Source: Laburnicola sp. R22_1
Lineage: Eukaryota > Ascomycota > Dothideomycetes > Pleosporales > Didymosphaeriaceae
Assembly (NCBI GenBank): GCA_014281115.1
Contig: JACONQ010000019.1
Location: 992,001 to 1,056,000 of the forward strand
Reading direction: 5' to 3'
Length of the DNA stretch: 64,000 bases
In this document: one piece after another, positions 1 through 11,991 of the stretch
Numbering within the stretch: the stretch's first letter is position 1
Layout of the letters: every line of letters starts with the position of its first letter
The notes under the pieces: generated by a model
What the model was told of the DNA's origin: nothing
Database searches by the model: none
The model's input: the letters and a program-made list of their open reading frames with translations, nothing else
Position numbers and translations under genes: made by a program

Positions 1-466
1 AAAAAGTTAATTTTTATAGATATAAATACTATAGTTTAGTATAGTATTATATTAAATTTTAAGTATAGGTTATTTCTCTAAATACTTTTTTATCTAAGGT
101 TTTTATTATTTTCTACTAAAAGTATACTTAAAAACTAAAGAAATTCTATTTTTAAAACTGTAGCTAAGAAGCTATAAATTTTTATATAGCTAGATTACCT
201 AGTAAATAACTTTATATTAAAATTATAGACTATAGAATTATATAATAGAAAAGTTATAGGGTCTTAAACTATATAGAAAATTAAAGTTTAAATAATATAT
301 TAAAAATAACTTTAATATTATACGTTTTTACCTTTATAATATTTATTAGCCTTTTAGCTATTAGGTAATACTATTTATAGTTAATTAAAATATAAAATAA
401 AAATTATATAGCTAAAAATAGAAAAAGTAAATAGTTTAATATTAAAAGTAATTTTAGAAAATAACC

Positions 467-2316
467 TAACGTGTTTATAAGCGAGCTGTAAACCCCACTA
501 AGTCTCTAAGCCTTTCGCAGCATATAAATTTATAACGCATTAATATTTTATTAATATAATAGCTATTCTAAATTAAGTAGTATTTATAGAAGCCTTCTTA
601 CACGTACGCGAGTTGTACCCAGGCTCCCTACAGCGCCTATAGCGCGCAGAAGCCTATTGGCTCGTAACTAACTACGCCTTACCTTGCCGTATTTCTCCCT
701 CTAGTTGCTACTTAATAGTCTTTTAAGTAATAATATCCTCTCTCTCTACCTTTAATAGAGTGCCTCGCTTTTAGATCCGCTTTTTTTTGCGCTGTTTACA
801 CATTATAGCTGTCTTATTTGCCCTTTATAGAGTAGCTATCTCCTTGCGCACAAGCACTATTAAATATCCCATTCTCTTAGCGCCTCTTATAAGCCGATTA
901 AGCGACTAGATAACTAAGGTAGAAAAAAATCTCTAATGCCTTCGAATCTGCTTATAAACTAGAGTTGACTAAGCGCCTAGCTCGCGTGCGTTGCTTAGTG
1001 TTGCAGACTCCTATAAGGTCTCTAGTAGGGCTACTAGCGCTAGTGCTGGCGATAGTATACAAAGCTTAATATTAAGCTTTAAGAGCACTGCCTCTAAATT
1101 GTGTAGGACTAGCCCAGAGCCTTAAAAGCTTACGCAGATATTCTCCTTTATAATTAACTAGTTATAGGTAGCGCGAAAGGCTAGTAGAAACTTAAGCTTA
1201 GTAATATAGTTAATATAGTTGCGTATTAGGCCCTTAACCTAGCGCCCATATGCCCGCTTTAACAGCGAGAAGCAGCCCACATTAAGTGGCTATAGGAGGT
1301 GTAATAAATATAGTAGCATACATAGAGTATAGATCTTATTCTCCCTATAAATCTTCTAGAATTTAAGTAAGTTATAGTTCTTATAGCTATTAAGTATTAG
1401 AAGCTAACGCGCGCCTACTCTATGCTCTACTATATACTTAATAAAGTGCTATAGCCAGATAACACCAAGCTTATTTATAGTCTACCTATTATCGCTAAGA
1501 CTAATAGTCTAGTTACCTAGTATATTATCGCCCTTATACTAGGCCGAGAGGTAGTACTTGCCAGCAAAGATAATAAAGGGCAGAATTACCTACCCAGCAG
1601 CGTTAATTCTATAGATTGTCGTCACCCACTTACAATTGCCTAGCTAGATCGCTTTTGGCTAACCACATCTCTCTAAGCCTATAATAACTAGCTAGGAGGA
1701 TATCTTACCTATTAGAAAGCTAGTCTTATTAAAGTTAAAGGTATCCTTATTGTAAATACTATAGGTGGCCTTTATATATACTACTAGCTTAAACTAGGCC
1801 TATATAGCTGTCGGGTCCTCGTAGAGGGCTTGCTATTAATTGTAGGCTCGATTAAATCGCGTTATAAGGCTGTCTGTTCGCTTAACAAAGTTTCTAGGCC
1901 ACTACTAGCTAATATGGCCTACGCTACGCTTAGCGAGTAGCTTATTCGCCATATCTTGTATAGCACCTAGAGTAGGCGCAAAGCCTCGCGAATCTAGATT
2001 AAGTATATGCTTAATAATAACCTCCTCTTCTAGCTTAGTAAGCTTCTTTAATTTAGGCTTATAATTGCGTCGCGTAGTAATTCCAGCGCGTCGGCTACAA
2101 AGCGTGCGTTTAGGAACGTTAAATATCACTGCAGCGCAATTAGCGCTCTAGATCTAATTCTGATTAATAGCTAAGATAGCTAGGAAGACATCTGCTTTGT
2201 TATAGGGCAATTAAATAAGTGTTAGTTAAGCTATTATAGCTAATAGGTAACGCGTTATAGAAAGTTAGTAGGGTTCGCAGCTCGCTTGTATTCGCAGCTC
2301 GCTTATAAACACGTTA
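467..2316 (-). mobile_element. Decayed pogo-type (Tc1/mariner superfamily) element P
   Basis: The ends match as an inverted pair over 22 nt (TAACGTGTTTATAAGCGAGC at the left, its reverse complement at 2295-2316), with TA at each outer edge as expected for Tc1/mariner target sites. The right end carries two copies of AAGCGAGCTGCGAA 17 bp apart; the left end keeps only one. The minus strand between the ends encodes remnants of a fungal pogo-type transposase, from the N-terminal helix-turn-helix near 2240 to a Lys/Arg-rich C-terminus near 650-800. The element is clearly dead. Confidence 0.8.
650..2245 (-). pseudogene. Transposase remnant of element P
   Basis: The longest intact piece (complement of 1905-2129, 74 aa) reads through a psq/CENP-B-type helix-turn-helix region: NVPKRTL...RRAG is followed by EEEVIIKHILNLDSRGF and IQDMANKLLAKR. 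This is the usual start of fungal pogo-type transposases, in which the two helix-turn-helix units bind the terminal repeats. Downstream, the same strand has broken stretches resembling the basic C-terminus of the family. The catalytic DDE/DDD core is not readable without stops. Homology is judged by eye. Confidence 0.7.
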
Positions 2317-2414
2317 TACTAAGAATTTGTATATAGATAGGTTTTATTAATAACTAGACTATATTAAAATATAAATAGATTTTATATCCTAGTAAGCTTT
2401 TTTTTAGTTATTAC

Positions 2415-2530
2415 CTTTTTACGCCTTTTTTAATTACTAAGCGGGGGGATCTGCTTTTTTTGTTATGTTATTTAAGATAAAAGCCTTTGTCGTCCTACCC
2501 CTACTAGTAGGTAGATAAAATAACGCCACA
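2415..2530 (+). repeat. Copy of ~110-bp dispersed terminal-type repeat
   Basis: The core reads CTGCTTTTTTTGTTATGTTA, then TTTAAGATAAAAGCCTTTGT, then CGTCCTACCCCT, ending in GGTAGATAAAATAACG. The same unit recurs at 3872-3990 (inverted), 6475-6590 and twice at 14215-14400. This copy carries a small CTACTAGTAGG expansion near its end. Confidence 0.75.
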
Positions 2531-2927
2531 TACACTAGTAAAAAAGCTTTTTATATTTTAATTTTTGCTTTTTAAAATTCTTATATTTAAGGGTAAAAAT
2601 ATCTTTTACGCTAATTAGTTAGTATTATATAAGCATACTTTATTAAACTGACTAACTTTCTCTATTATATATAAAAGTTCTATAATTTTATTATTATTAA
2701 ATAGGTAAGTTATTATATTTTAAAAAGGGTATAAAAAGATTTTTTTATCACCCCACTATAGTAGATAAAAAAAGAACCTAAGGGGCTCTTTTTTATATAG
2801 AGAATAATATAAGGTATAAGTTTACACTAACTATTACGCTAATACTAATTAAAAAAGGCGCCTTTAGAAAGGTAAAAGGTATAAATAGAAGGAAAAAAAT
2901 AATAATAATAGGGTATTGTTTTTATTT

Positions 2928-3025
2928 TGCGACTAAGCGTTTCTAATAAAAAGATTACAATAATAGTAGTTATCTCTCCTATATTATAGACATATAAAAG
3001 CGTTTTAAGGTATTAATAAAAGTAA
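2928..3025 (+). repeat. Copy of GCGACTAAG repeat, left
   Basis: GCGACTAAGCGTTTCTAATA followed by TAATAGTAGTTATCTCTCCT and AAAGCGTTTTAAGG. The same ~125-bp unit occurs at 4035-4160 and, inverted, at 43915-44045. Confidence 0.6.
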
Positions 3026-3596
3026 TAGAGTATACTTAGTAAAAAGCTAGTAAGAACTATTATATAATCTCCCTTTTAAGATTTAAAAATAGAAAGGAAA
3101 ATGTATAAAAATAGGATGTTTTAGTGATTTTTAATATAACTAGTACTATTTTAAAGCTAAAAAAGTTCCAATAAATGTAATAGGCCCTTATAGTTTTAAT
3201 AGTACTCTTGGTTTTTATTTTAGTTACTATTTAGTAAAGATATTTAAAAAATAGTTAGAGCTAAATTAGTAGGTTTAGAATTAGTGCTAAATTAGAAACT
3301 ATATTATAGTATTTAGTATTTTACTAATAAAGTATATTCTTAGCTCTAATAATATATAAAAATAGAGTTAGCTAAAAAATTTCTAGTTAGTTTATTATAT
3401 ATAGGTATAATTATATTATATAATATTCTTTAGTACTATAAAAAAGTATTAAAAAATATATTAATCTAACTATATAGTTTTTAATTAGAGTAAGGCAGCT
3501 TTTAAAGCTATAGATACTATTAGTAGTAGTAAAGATATTTAAAAATAGAGGTGCTAAAAGTTATAAATACTTTATATATATATAATAGTTAAAGTG

Positions 3597-3701
3597 CTAT
3601 TAAATTAGTAGTAAGCTAGCTAGCTAAAAAGCTACTAAGTTAGTAATAAGCTAGCTAGCTAGAAAGCTATTAAATTAGTAAAAAGCTAGCTAGCTAGGGG
3701 C
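3597..3701 (+). repeat. Three tandem 35-bp units
   Basis: Units at 3597-3631, 3632-3666 and 3667-3701 share the frame CTATTAAATTAGTA, then AAGCTAGCTAGCTA. They differ at a few positions, mostly transitions. Confidence 0.75.
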
Positions 3702-3871
3702 TTATATATAGTAGGCTAATAGTTAAAAGACAACTTTTAATTATTAGTGTTTTTAAAGACTTTATTAGGTAGTTTACTATTTAAGTTATTATTTAAGTAT
3801 TTTTTTTAAGAAATTAGACTTAGAGTTAATTAGGTTAGTAAATTTAGAGTTATTATTAGAGAGATTATTAT

Positions 3872-3990
3872 ATGTTGTTAAATTATCTACCTAGGGGTAG
3901 AACGACAAAGGCTTTTATCTCAAATAACATAATAGAAAAAGCAGAGCCCTCTGCTTAGTAATTAAAAAGATCGTAAAAAGTTAAAGATTA
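3872..3990 (-). repeat. Copy of ~110-bp dispersed terminal-type repeat, inverted
   Basis: Reverse-complement copy of the 2415-2530 unit: TACCTAGGGGTAGAACGACA is followed by AAGGCTTTTATCTCAAATAA, then AAAGCAGAGCCCTCTGCTTA. It keeps the outer TGTTGTTAAATTAT end that also borders the copies at 14215-14400. Confidence 0.75.
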
Positions 3991-4034
3991 TTATAATAGA
4001 TAGGCTTTTTATTTTATAATTTACTACTATGGTT

Positions 4035-4165
4035 TTTTTTGCGACTAAGGGGTTTCTAATAAAAATATTATAATAATAGTAGTTATCTCTCCTACTATTA
4101 TTAATATAAAAAAGCGTTTTAAGGTGTTTAATAAAAAGAGGTTAGCGCGTTGGCCTATTATTAGG
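4035..4165 (+). repeat. Copy of GCGACTAAG repeat, right
   Basis: GCGACTAAGGGGTTTCTAAT, then TAATAGTAGTTATCTCTCCT, AAAGCGTTTTAAGGTG and GGTTAGCGCGTTGG. It is the closest match to the isolated copy at 43915-44045 and lies just inside the inverted repeat at 3872-3990. Confidence 0.6.
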
Positions 4166-4440
4166 CGCTAGACTAGAGCAGCCTTTCTATCCCAACCTAC
4201 GCAGGCTCAAATTAAAAAAAAGGGAGTTTAAAAAGAGTAATTAATACTAAATAAACAATACAATAATTTACTACTATAATAGACAGTATTATAATTTTTT
4301 AACCTTTAATAGAAATTTTAATTATAGATATTGTATAGTAATATAATAGTTTATTATTTATATCTTATTATAGATAATAGTAATTGCCCTTAGGTTACTC
4401 CGCGTCGCGTAGCGTTGTCGTATGCACGCTTTTTTATTTC

Positions 4441-4510
<70 letters not shown>
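4441..4510 (+). repeat. TTA/ATT trinucleotide microsatellite
   Basis: An uninterrupted run of about 23 ATT units. It produces a spurious poly-leucine reading frame on the plus strand. Confidence 0.95.
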
Positions 4511-6474
4511 GCTACTAGTATATCTATATAGTGTTATAAGTAATAATAAGATAGAGGTACTGGTGCGTATACCTCTTATTATTATTATTTTTAATAGTAG
4601 TTAACTACGTATAGTAATATATAGCGAGATTATAGTTATAGTTATTCTAAAGGTACTTTTTTAGTAGGTAAAGGTCTTAGAGCTCTACTGCGTACACTAT
4701 ATATACTAAACTATTACTATTATATAACTATTTATATAGTAGCTATAGGCTAACCTCCTTAAGCTAGATAATCTAGATCTCTATCTATATCTAGCGCAGA
4801 TCTAGTAGGCCTTTTAGGTACTATATATCTATTTCTTTAAATATACCTTTTAGTGTCTTAGTATATTATAGTATTGCCGCTTTATTAATATATACACCCT
4901 CTAGCTTAGCTACCCTAGTAGGCGTAAGGGCAAAGCGCGTTAACTTCTAGAGCAATTCTAATATAGTAGAGAGAGAAGGTAAAGAATATAATAAGCAAGT
5001 ATTGCTAGATATTTAAACCTATAGTGCGGACTTATAGGGAGCTAGTTAATAGTTAATAGTTCTGTCTATAGTAACGTATTATATATACTTATAGCTTATA
5101 AGTATAGAGTAGTTACTAATATGTAAATAGGTATAGTGCACTAAAATAATATTATGTGATTAATAACTAAGCGTATACAAGATAGTCGGCTAACATCTCT
5201 CTTAGTAAGAATAGTCTAATAAAAATAAATAAATAAATAATTTTTAAAGCTATTACTATAGTAAATAATACTAAGTTTTATTTATAGTAGTAATTTAGTA
5301 GGATAGAAGGGTTCTATTTTAAGTTATTCTAGCTAAAGTAGTTTTAATTAAATAGTTAATTTTACTAATAAAAGCTATTTAATTTAAATATTAGTTTTTC
5401 TAGTAGGTTGATAGTTTTTATGTTTAAAGCTAAGAATAAAACTTAGATTCTACTATATAATTTCTAGGGACTAGTTTTACTAGTAGCTTTTTTAGGTAGT
5501 AAAAATAGGGTAACTAGAAAGCAATTTATTATTTAATAGTTTTTATTTAAAAAGGCAGTTTAATAGTTTTAATACTACTATCTTTATTAAAAGTATTTTT
5601 ATAGCTTAGTTTCTAGTAAGCCTTTAAGTATATTTTAATAACTAAGATAGTAGGGCTAGAAAGCTAGATAGAAATTTTCTTAAAAATACTTTAGTTAGTT
5701 TTTAATAAGTAAGTTATTTAGTAAATATAGTCTTACTTTTTAAGTAGACTATTCTATTATATAGTATTATTCTAGTAAAAAGAATTAAGTAGAGGAGAAA
5801 TTTATAGTAAAATAAGGTTGCTAGTAAAAATTCACTTTTTAATATTTTTTTAATAAAAGTAGTAGTCCTAAGTATTAACTAAGTAGTTAGCTTATTTAAA
5901 AATTTCCTATTAATAATAAGATTATAGTTCCCTATTTTATAAACAATAAATTATATAGTAATATTATATTTCTTAAGATTAAGCTAGGCTATAAAAAGGT
6001 ATCTACTTTTATACTTTTTTTTCTATAAAGTTTTTAAAGGAGATTAGTGTTTTTAGGTAAAATAGTTTAGTATTAAGCTATTTTTAAATAGTCTTTATAT
6101 ATTTTAAAGTAATAAAGTTATAAGCGCTAGCACTAGTATTTATTAAGGCTTATAACCTAAAAACTAACTTTTAGAATATAATTTATACTAGTATAACTAG
6201 CTAAAGACTTTTAAATAGCTTAGGAATCTTTACTATTTTACTACCTATAGGTAGTAACTTTAGTTTAGTATTTATATTTTATAGTTAAAATTATAGTTTA
6301 TTTAAGTTAATTAGTTTAGTAGCTTTTATATAAGCTACTAGATTAAAAGTAGTCTAGTAGTGCATATTTAAAGCCTTATTATTTAATAAATTACTTACCT
6401 CTAAATTAGAGTAGTAAGTAATACTAAGTTTATTTAAATTTAAATTATTTTTACTTTTATATTTGCTTATATAG

Positions 6475-6590
6475 TTACCTTTTACGCCTTTTTTAATTAC
6501 TAAGCAGGGGGCTCTGCTTTTTTTATTATATTATTTAAGATAAAAGCCTTTGTTATCCTACCCCTAGGTAGATATAATAACGTATTGTGG
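6475..6590 (+). repeat. Copy of ~110-bp dispersed terminal-type repeat
   Basis: Forward copy: TTTTTTAATTACTAAGCAGG, then GGGCTCTGC, then AAGATAAAAGCCTTTGTTAT, CCTACCCCTAGGTAG. It is the right partner of the inverted copy at 3872-3990. Confidence 0.75.
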
Positions 6591-8130
6591 AAAATTGCGT
6601 AAGTGTTTACTTTTTGCCACAGTTATAAGCCCTTTTTCTACTCGTACTAGCCTAAGCAGCTTCCTAGTAAATTGCTAGAGAGGTAAGGTTCTATTAGCAG
6701 GCATAGGCTTATTAAGCGCCCCTTGCAGCAGATTGCAGCGCTAAGAGTAGCGCCCTATAGAGCACCCTAGTAGAGCTAGGCCTAGAGTACGAAAAAATTT
6801 AGTAAAAATAGCGAGACACCGCCACTCTTCTTTAGTTTCTTAGCTCTCTTAAGAAACTAGAAGGTGTATTATAGAAAATTACGTAAGTGCTTACTTTTTA
6901 CTATATAACGCTATATATATAGTTACCTTAAGGTAGTAGTATAAGTATAGACCTTTAAGTTTTTACTATAACTAAAGTAGGCGTTATTTTTATACACTAT
7001 ACTTTAGTTTAATTATAAAAAATTAACTAAAAGTAGGTTTAGAATAAAGTATTTATTTTTTAGTTACTATATATAAGAGCTTTAATTTAAAAAGTAATAC
7101 CTTATAAGAAGTTTTTATATACGCCTAAAAAGAGTTTATTATACTATTATTATAAAAAGTGTAGCTCGCTATAGTTATTTAGTGATTTATTACTAGGTAG
7201 TTAATATTAGCATTTTCTATCTCTTTTAGAGTATTAACTTAAGACTTTTAGTTAACTTAAATTATAACTTATCTTTTTAAGTCTTTATATCTAGTTTACT
7301 TTTTTAGCTAGACTTTTAAAAGCTTATAAAAATATTTAGGTATTTATTTTATTAAAGAGAAAAAGCTTATAAAACTTTTTATATATTTATTCAAAAGTAA
7401 AATTTTTAGTAAGTCTTTTCTAGAAATTTAAAGAGTAAATTGGATTTATAATTTTTTTAAAGGCCTAATTTATTTAATATTAATTTTATATAGCCTTTTA
7501 AAACACGTCTTTAAAATAGCTAAGTATAGCTTTTATAAAGTTATCTTAATTTTTTTATAATTATTACCTTAGTAATAGTTTATATTAACCTAAATTTTAT
7601 TATATATATCTTTTAGCTAATTTTTAATAGTATAGCTAGACTAACCTTCTTTATAGTATTTATTTATATTAGGTAGCTTTATAAAGTATTTTAGCTTAGA
7701 TATACTAAAGAAGGTAGTAATAGTATATTTATTTAGACGCTATTAGTAAGTTTAGTTTATATATATTCTAGAACTAAAAAGTAGTAAAGAATTTTATTCT
7801 ATTATAGAGTAAATACTATAAGCTAAAGTAGATATTATAGTATATAATAGAACGCTAGCTAGGGTGTATATTAAAATATAACTAAGTAGAATAAGTTTTA
7901 CTTAGTTATATAAGAGTAGTATAAACTATATAGTAAATTAGATATTTTTAAACTAGAGTTTTATAGAAATATATAAGTATAATACTATAGATTATAAATA
8001 TTTTTAATAAAAAGAAAAGCTTTATTAAAGGTAAATAAGTTCTTTTTAATAGTTATATTATTAGCACTATTAGAGTAGAATTAGAATTTTTCTTTTATTA
8101 TATATATTATACTATAAGGTGTTTATATCT

Positions 8131-8418
8131 TATAATAGTACTTACTAGCCTCCCTACTAAGCACGCTCTATTACCTCTCTTTTATACTCTATTTCCCCCT
8201 ATTTACGCCTTTTACCTTTTTAAAAACGCCTTTTCTAGTTAGTGTTAGCGTAGTAGTTAGCGTAGGCCTATGCCCTACGCTGTTCTCTATATAAGAAAGG
8301 GCCCTCTACGTCCCTTTTTTATTCACTATCTTAGAATAGTATTAATTTAACTAGCTCTTTTAACAATTCTAGCTATTTTTAATAGGTTAGCCCTATAAGA
8401 CTGTGTACCACCCTTATA
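8131..8418 (+). repeat. Left LTR
   Basis: Starts TATAATAGTACTTACTAG and ends GTACCACCCTTATA. It aligns end to end with 11384-11670. Confidence 0.75.
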
Positions 8419-9250
8419 TTATTCTAAGACTAACTATTTTTATTTAGCTATAGACAGTAATATAATATCTACTTTTCTTTTAAAATACTACCTGCGGGCG
8501 TTTAAATTAGTAGAAGTTTTAGCTTACTAAATTAGGCTAAAAGCGTATTAATTACTTTAGTGCTAGGTAGTTATTACACTATGCTAAGCTTACTAGATTA
8601 GGCTAGAAGTTTTAGGCAGTTATTATACTACACTAAGATAGATTAGACTATTACTTACTAGGTTAGGCTAGAAGTTTATTAGTTACTTTAGTGCTAGGTA
8701 GTTATTATACTACGCTAAGCTTACTAGGTTAGACTAAAAGTTTTAGGCAGTTATTCTACTACGCTAAGGTCTATTAAAAAAGGCCGCTTCTAAGTCCCTC
8801 CTCTACATATTGCATAAGAGTAGGAAGTTTATTAGTTACTAGAAAGAATCTCTATTACTAGGAAGTTTATATTTTACTACCCTAAGGTCTATTAAAAGAG
8901 GCTACTTCTAAGTTTCTTCTCCACTTATTATATAAGAGTAGAGAGTTTTATTAGTTACCTCTATAAGAAACTAGTTTAACAGATTATGCTACTATAGTTT
9001 ATTAAGAAAGATTACTCTAAGTTATAAAAGTAGTAGTACTACTTTACGCTAGTAAAATTAAGACACTACTAAGGCCTATTTAGAGAGGCTAGTATTCTAA
9101 GTTTACTAATTGCTAGTTATAGTGCATAGTAATAAGAAGTCCTATTAGTTATTTCTATAAGACTTTATACTCTATTTTAATAGGTTATATTTAGATTTAC
9201 TAAAAGAGATTTCTCTAATCTATTAAGAGGCCGCCTTAAATATTTCTAAA

Positions 9251-9613
9251 TAATAATAAACAATAATAAATAATAATACACAATAATACATAATAATATA
9301 TAATAATACATAATAATACATAATAATATACAATAATACATAATAATACATAATAATACATAATAATACATAATAATACATAATAATACATAATAATACA
9401 TAATAATACATAATAATACATAATAATACACAATAATACATAATAATACACAATAATACATAATAATACATAATAATATATAATAATACATAATAATACA
9501 CAATAATACAGAATAATACATAATAATACATAATAATACATAATAATATATAATAATATATAATAATACACAATAATACATAATAATACATAATAATAAA
9601 TAATAATAAATAA
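9251..9613. repeat. 10-bp minisatellite (TAATAATACA)n, about 36 units
   Basis: About 36 head-to-tail units of TAATAATACA with sparse variants (TATA or CACA at the unit end). The minus strand is open in all three frames, giving tyrosine/isoleucine/leucine-rich peptides with a 10-residue period. Those are consequences of a stop-free repeat, not genes. Confidence 0.95.
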
Positions 9614-11383
9614 TTACTATAGTATCTCTAAAGACTAATTTGCCTATAACACCTAACTAGCATTACACTATAAGGGCTAAAGACACTAAGTAAGAGAAAT
9701 TAGAATTAGGCTCTAGAGACGCCATAGCACCGCCTATAAAAATTTTATATAAATAATACTTTTACCTTCTCTATAAGGCGCCCTACCTTACTTACTAAGT
9801 ACGCTAGCTTGCACTTATAAGATACCTAGACCTACTAAATTTAGATACTTTATTACGCCTAACTATTAATCTCTTAGGTATTTTTTATTATTATTTCTTA
9901 CTATCTTTATAATAGACGCCCCTAATAAACTACTTTAATACTTAAAAAATCTTAATACTAAGTTGTCCTAGCGCCAACCTTACTAAGTAGCTTTATTTAG
10001 TCTGCTCTAATTTTCTACTACTTTACCTTACTAAGTAGCCTTACACACTCTACTTTAATTTTTTACTACCTTAGAGTTTAGTTAAGCTTATATTTAAACT
10101 AGAATAGCACTAGTTATAAGAACTCACTCTCTTTACTATAACTACTCTAGCCCTTAACTATTGCCTATTAAATATTTAGCTAAGTAACTAATTACTAAGC
10201 TATTAATATTGCCTAGCTACCTTTTAGTATAGCTTATTAACAAATTATAATTAAATATTTCTATTACAACTCTACTTCTATCCTAAACTTACTAGTAGCT
10301 AGCCTTTAAAGTCTCTAAATCTAATAACTCTATGCTATTATCTCTTAAGGATGCCAAAATTAACGCAGATTAGGCAACCCTAACTGCTTCTTCTAATAAT
10401 AGAAACTCTAAAGCGGAGTTAAAGCCTAATTACTTTAGTTAAGAAGACGCCTAACCTAGTAAGAACTATAGCAATTACACTAGAGAAGAGGCACTTAATA
10501 AAAATAATCTTTATAAACTTAGTATTACTTACTATAATAATAGCCTAGAAGATAATAATACTACCTATTATAGCGATAGATTAATAGATAAAGAGACTGC
10601 CTATTATAATAACCTCCCTAATAGCAACCCTAAATTTACTAATCTAATTAACCCTAAGTCTAACTTTCTATAAAAAAGATACTTAGGTAATAAATCTAAT
10701 AGTAAACTACCTAATAAAATCTCCTAGAACGCTAATAATTAGGAGCTACCCTCTAACTATTAGCCCTTACCCTAATCTACTAGTTATCTAACTTATTCTA
10801 CCTCTAGGGACACTCTAAGCTACTAAAATAGGTAGTTTAGTTTACTACTAGTTAAGTAGCTTCCTAGCTAGCCTACTACGCATAGGCACTTATTACTTTT
10901 AGCACTCTTACCCCTAGCTATCTTTTTCTTAGCTAGCTTACTACTAGTTTAGCAGCTTCCTAACTATTATGCGTATAGGGCACCTTTTAGCATCTCTACC
11001 TTACTATACTCGCAACCCCTATAGCTTTATAAGCTGCCTTACCCTAATTAAAAACTATATAGTTAGGTTAATATATTTTTAATACTCTTCTATAGTGTTA
11101 GAGCTAAGAATGTGCTATATTAGCAAAACGCTAAATACTAAGATATAGTTTCTATTATATTTTTTTACTAATCTACTAATTTACCTCTAATAACTTTCCT
11201 TAATATCTCTACTAAATAGTAACTAAATTAAAACCTAAGGTTACTATTAGAACTATAGGAGCCTATTACCCCTATTACAATCCTCTTTAGTCCTAAAATA
11301 GTACTAGTTATATTAAAAATTTGCTAAAATACTCTATTTTTATATACTTTCCTTCCTATGTTTAGGCCTTAAAAGGGGAGTTA

Positions 11384-11670
11384 TATAATAGTACTTACTA
11401 GTCTTCTTACTAAGCACGCCTTATTACTTTTCTTTTATACTCTATTTTCTCTATTTATGCCTTTTACCTTTTTAAAAGCGCCTTTTCTAATTAGTGTTAG
11501 CGTAGTAGTTAGCGTAGACTTATACTCTATACTACCCTCTATATAAAAAAGAGTCCCCTACGTCTCTTTCTTATCTACTATCTTAGAATAGTATTAATTT
11601 AACTAGCTCTTTTAACTATTCTAGCTATTTCTAATAGGTTAGTCCTATAAGACTGTATATCGCCCTTATA
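11384..11670 (+). repeat. Right LTR
   Basis: Starts TATAATAGTACTTACTAG and ends GTATATCGCCCTTATA, preceded three bases away by AAAAGGGGAG. Most differences from the left copy are transitions. Confidence 0.75.
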
Positions 11671-11991
11671 TATAGTAACTAGTAAAATAAAGAGTTTTTA
11701 TTAATTACTAACTAATTATATAATCAAAATAGTATTTTTAAATTAAATAATTAAGGACTAGTATTTTGTTAATAAATTTATTAAAAAATTAAACTTATAG
11801 CTTTACTAGTAAAAAAGTTATAAATGTTTAAAAAAATTACTTATTTAAACTATTTATATACATCTACGCAAGTCTACGCATATTTGCGCATCTCTAAGTA
11901 TTTTTATACTAGCAAATTACTTATATAAAAATGTGTAGGTATATACACGTCTGTGCACGATTAAGCAGCCTCTTTAGAAAAAACTTTTCTA

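Larger units (their letters stand above)
3872..6590. mobile_element. Putative decayed element bounded by inverted ~110-bp repeats
   Basis: A ~110-bp repeat in reverse orientation (3872-3990, starting TGTTGTTAAATTATCTACC) faces a forward copy at 6475-6590 (ending CCCCTAGGTAGATATAATAA). Together they would be terminal inverted repeats of a ~2.7-kb element. I find no readable transposase in the interior, so the class is unknown. The pair could also be two independent solo copies that happen to face each other. RIP-type decay is heavy. Confidence 0.45.
8131..11670 (+). mobile_element. LTR-retroelement relic
   Basis: Two direct repeats of 288 and 287 bp (8131-8418, 11384-11670) flank a ~2.97-kb interior. 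A polypurine tract, AAAAGGGGAG (11371-11380), sits just upstream of the right repeat, where plus-strand DNA priming would occur in an LTR element. The interior has an imperfectly repeated leader (8510-8960), the 10-bp minisatellite (9251-9613), and only broken frames. No reverse transcriptase or integrase motif is readable, so it may be a non-autonomous element or simply eroded. Differences between the LTRs are mainly C/T and G/A. Confidence 0.75.

Noticed and set aside
4422..4604. 60-aa poly-leucine open frame
   Set aside because: Caused by the ATT/TTA microsatellite.
9223..9591. Three overlapping 111-122-aa open frames on the minus strand
   Set aside because: They are the 10-bp minisatellite read in three frames; no start context, no complexity.
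8510..9613. CRISPR-like repeat array
   Set aside because: Repeats are contiguous tandem units without spacers, in a eukaryotic retroelement relic.
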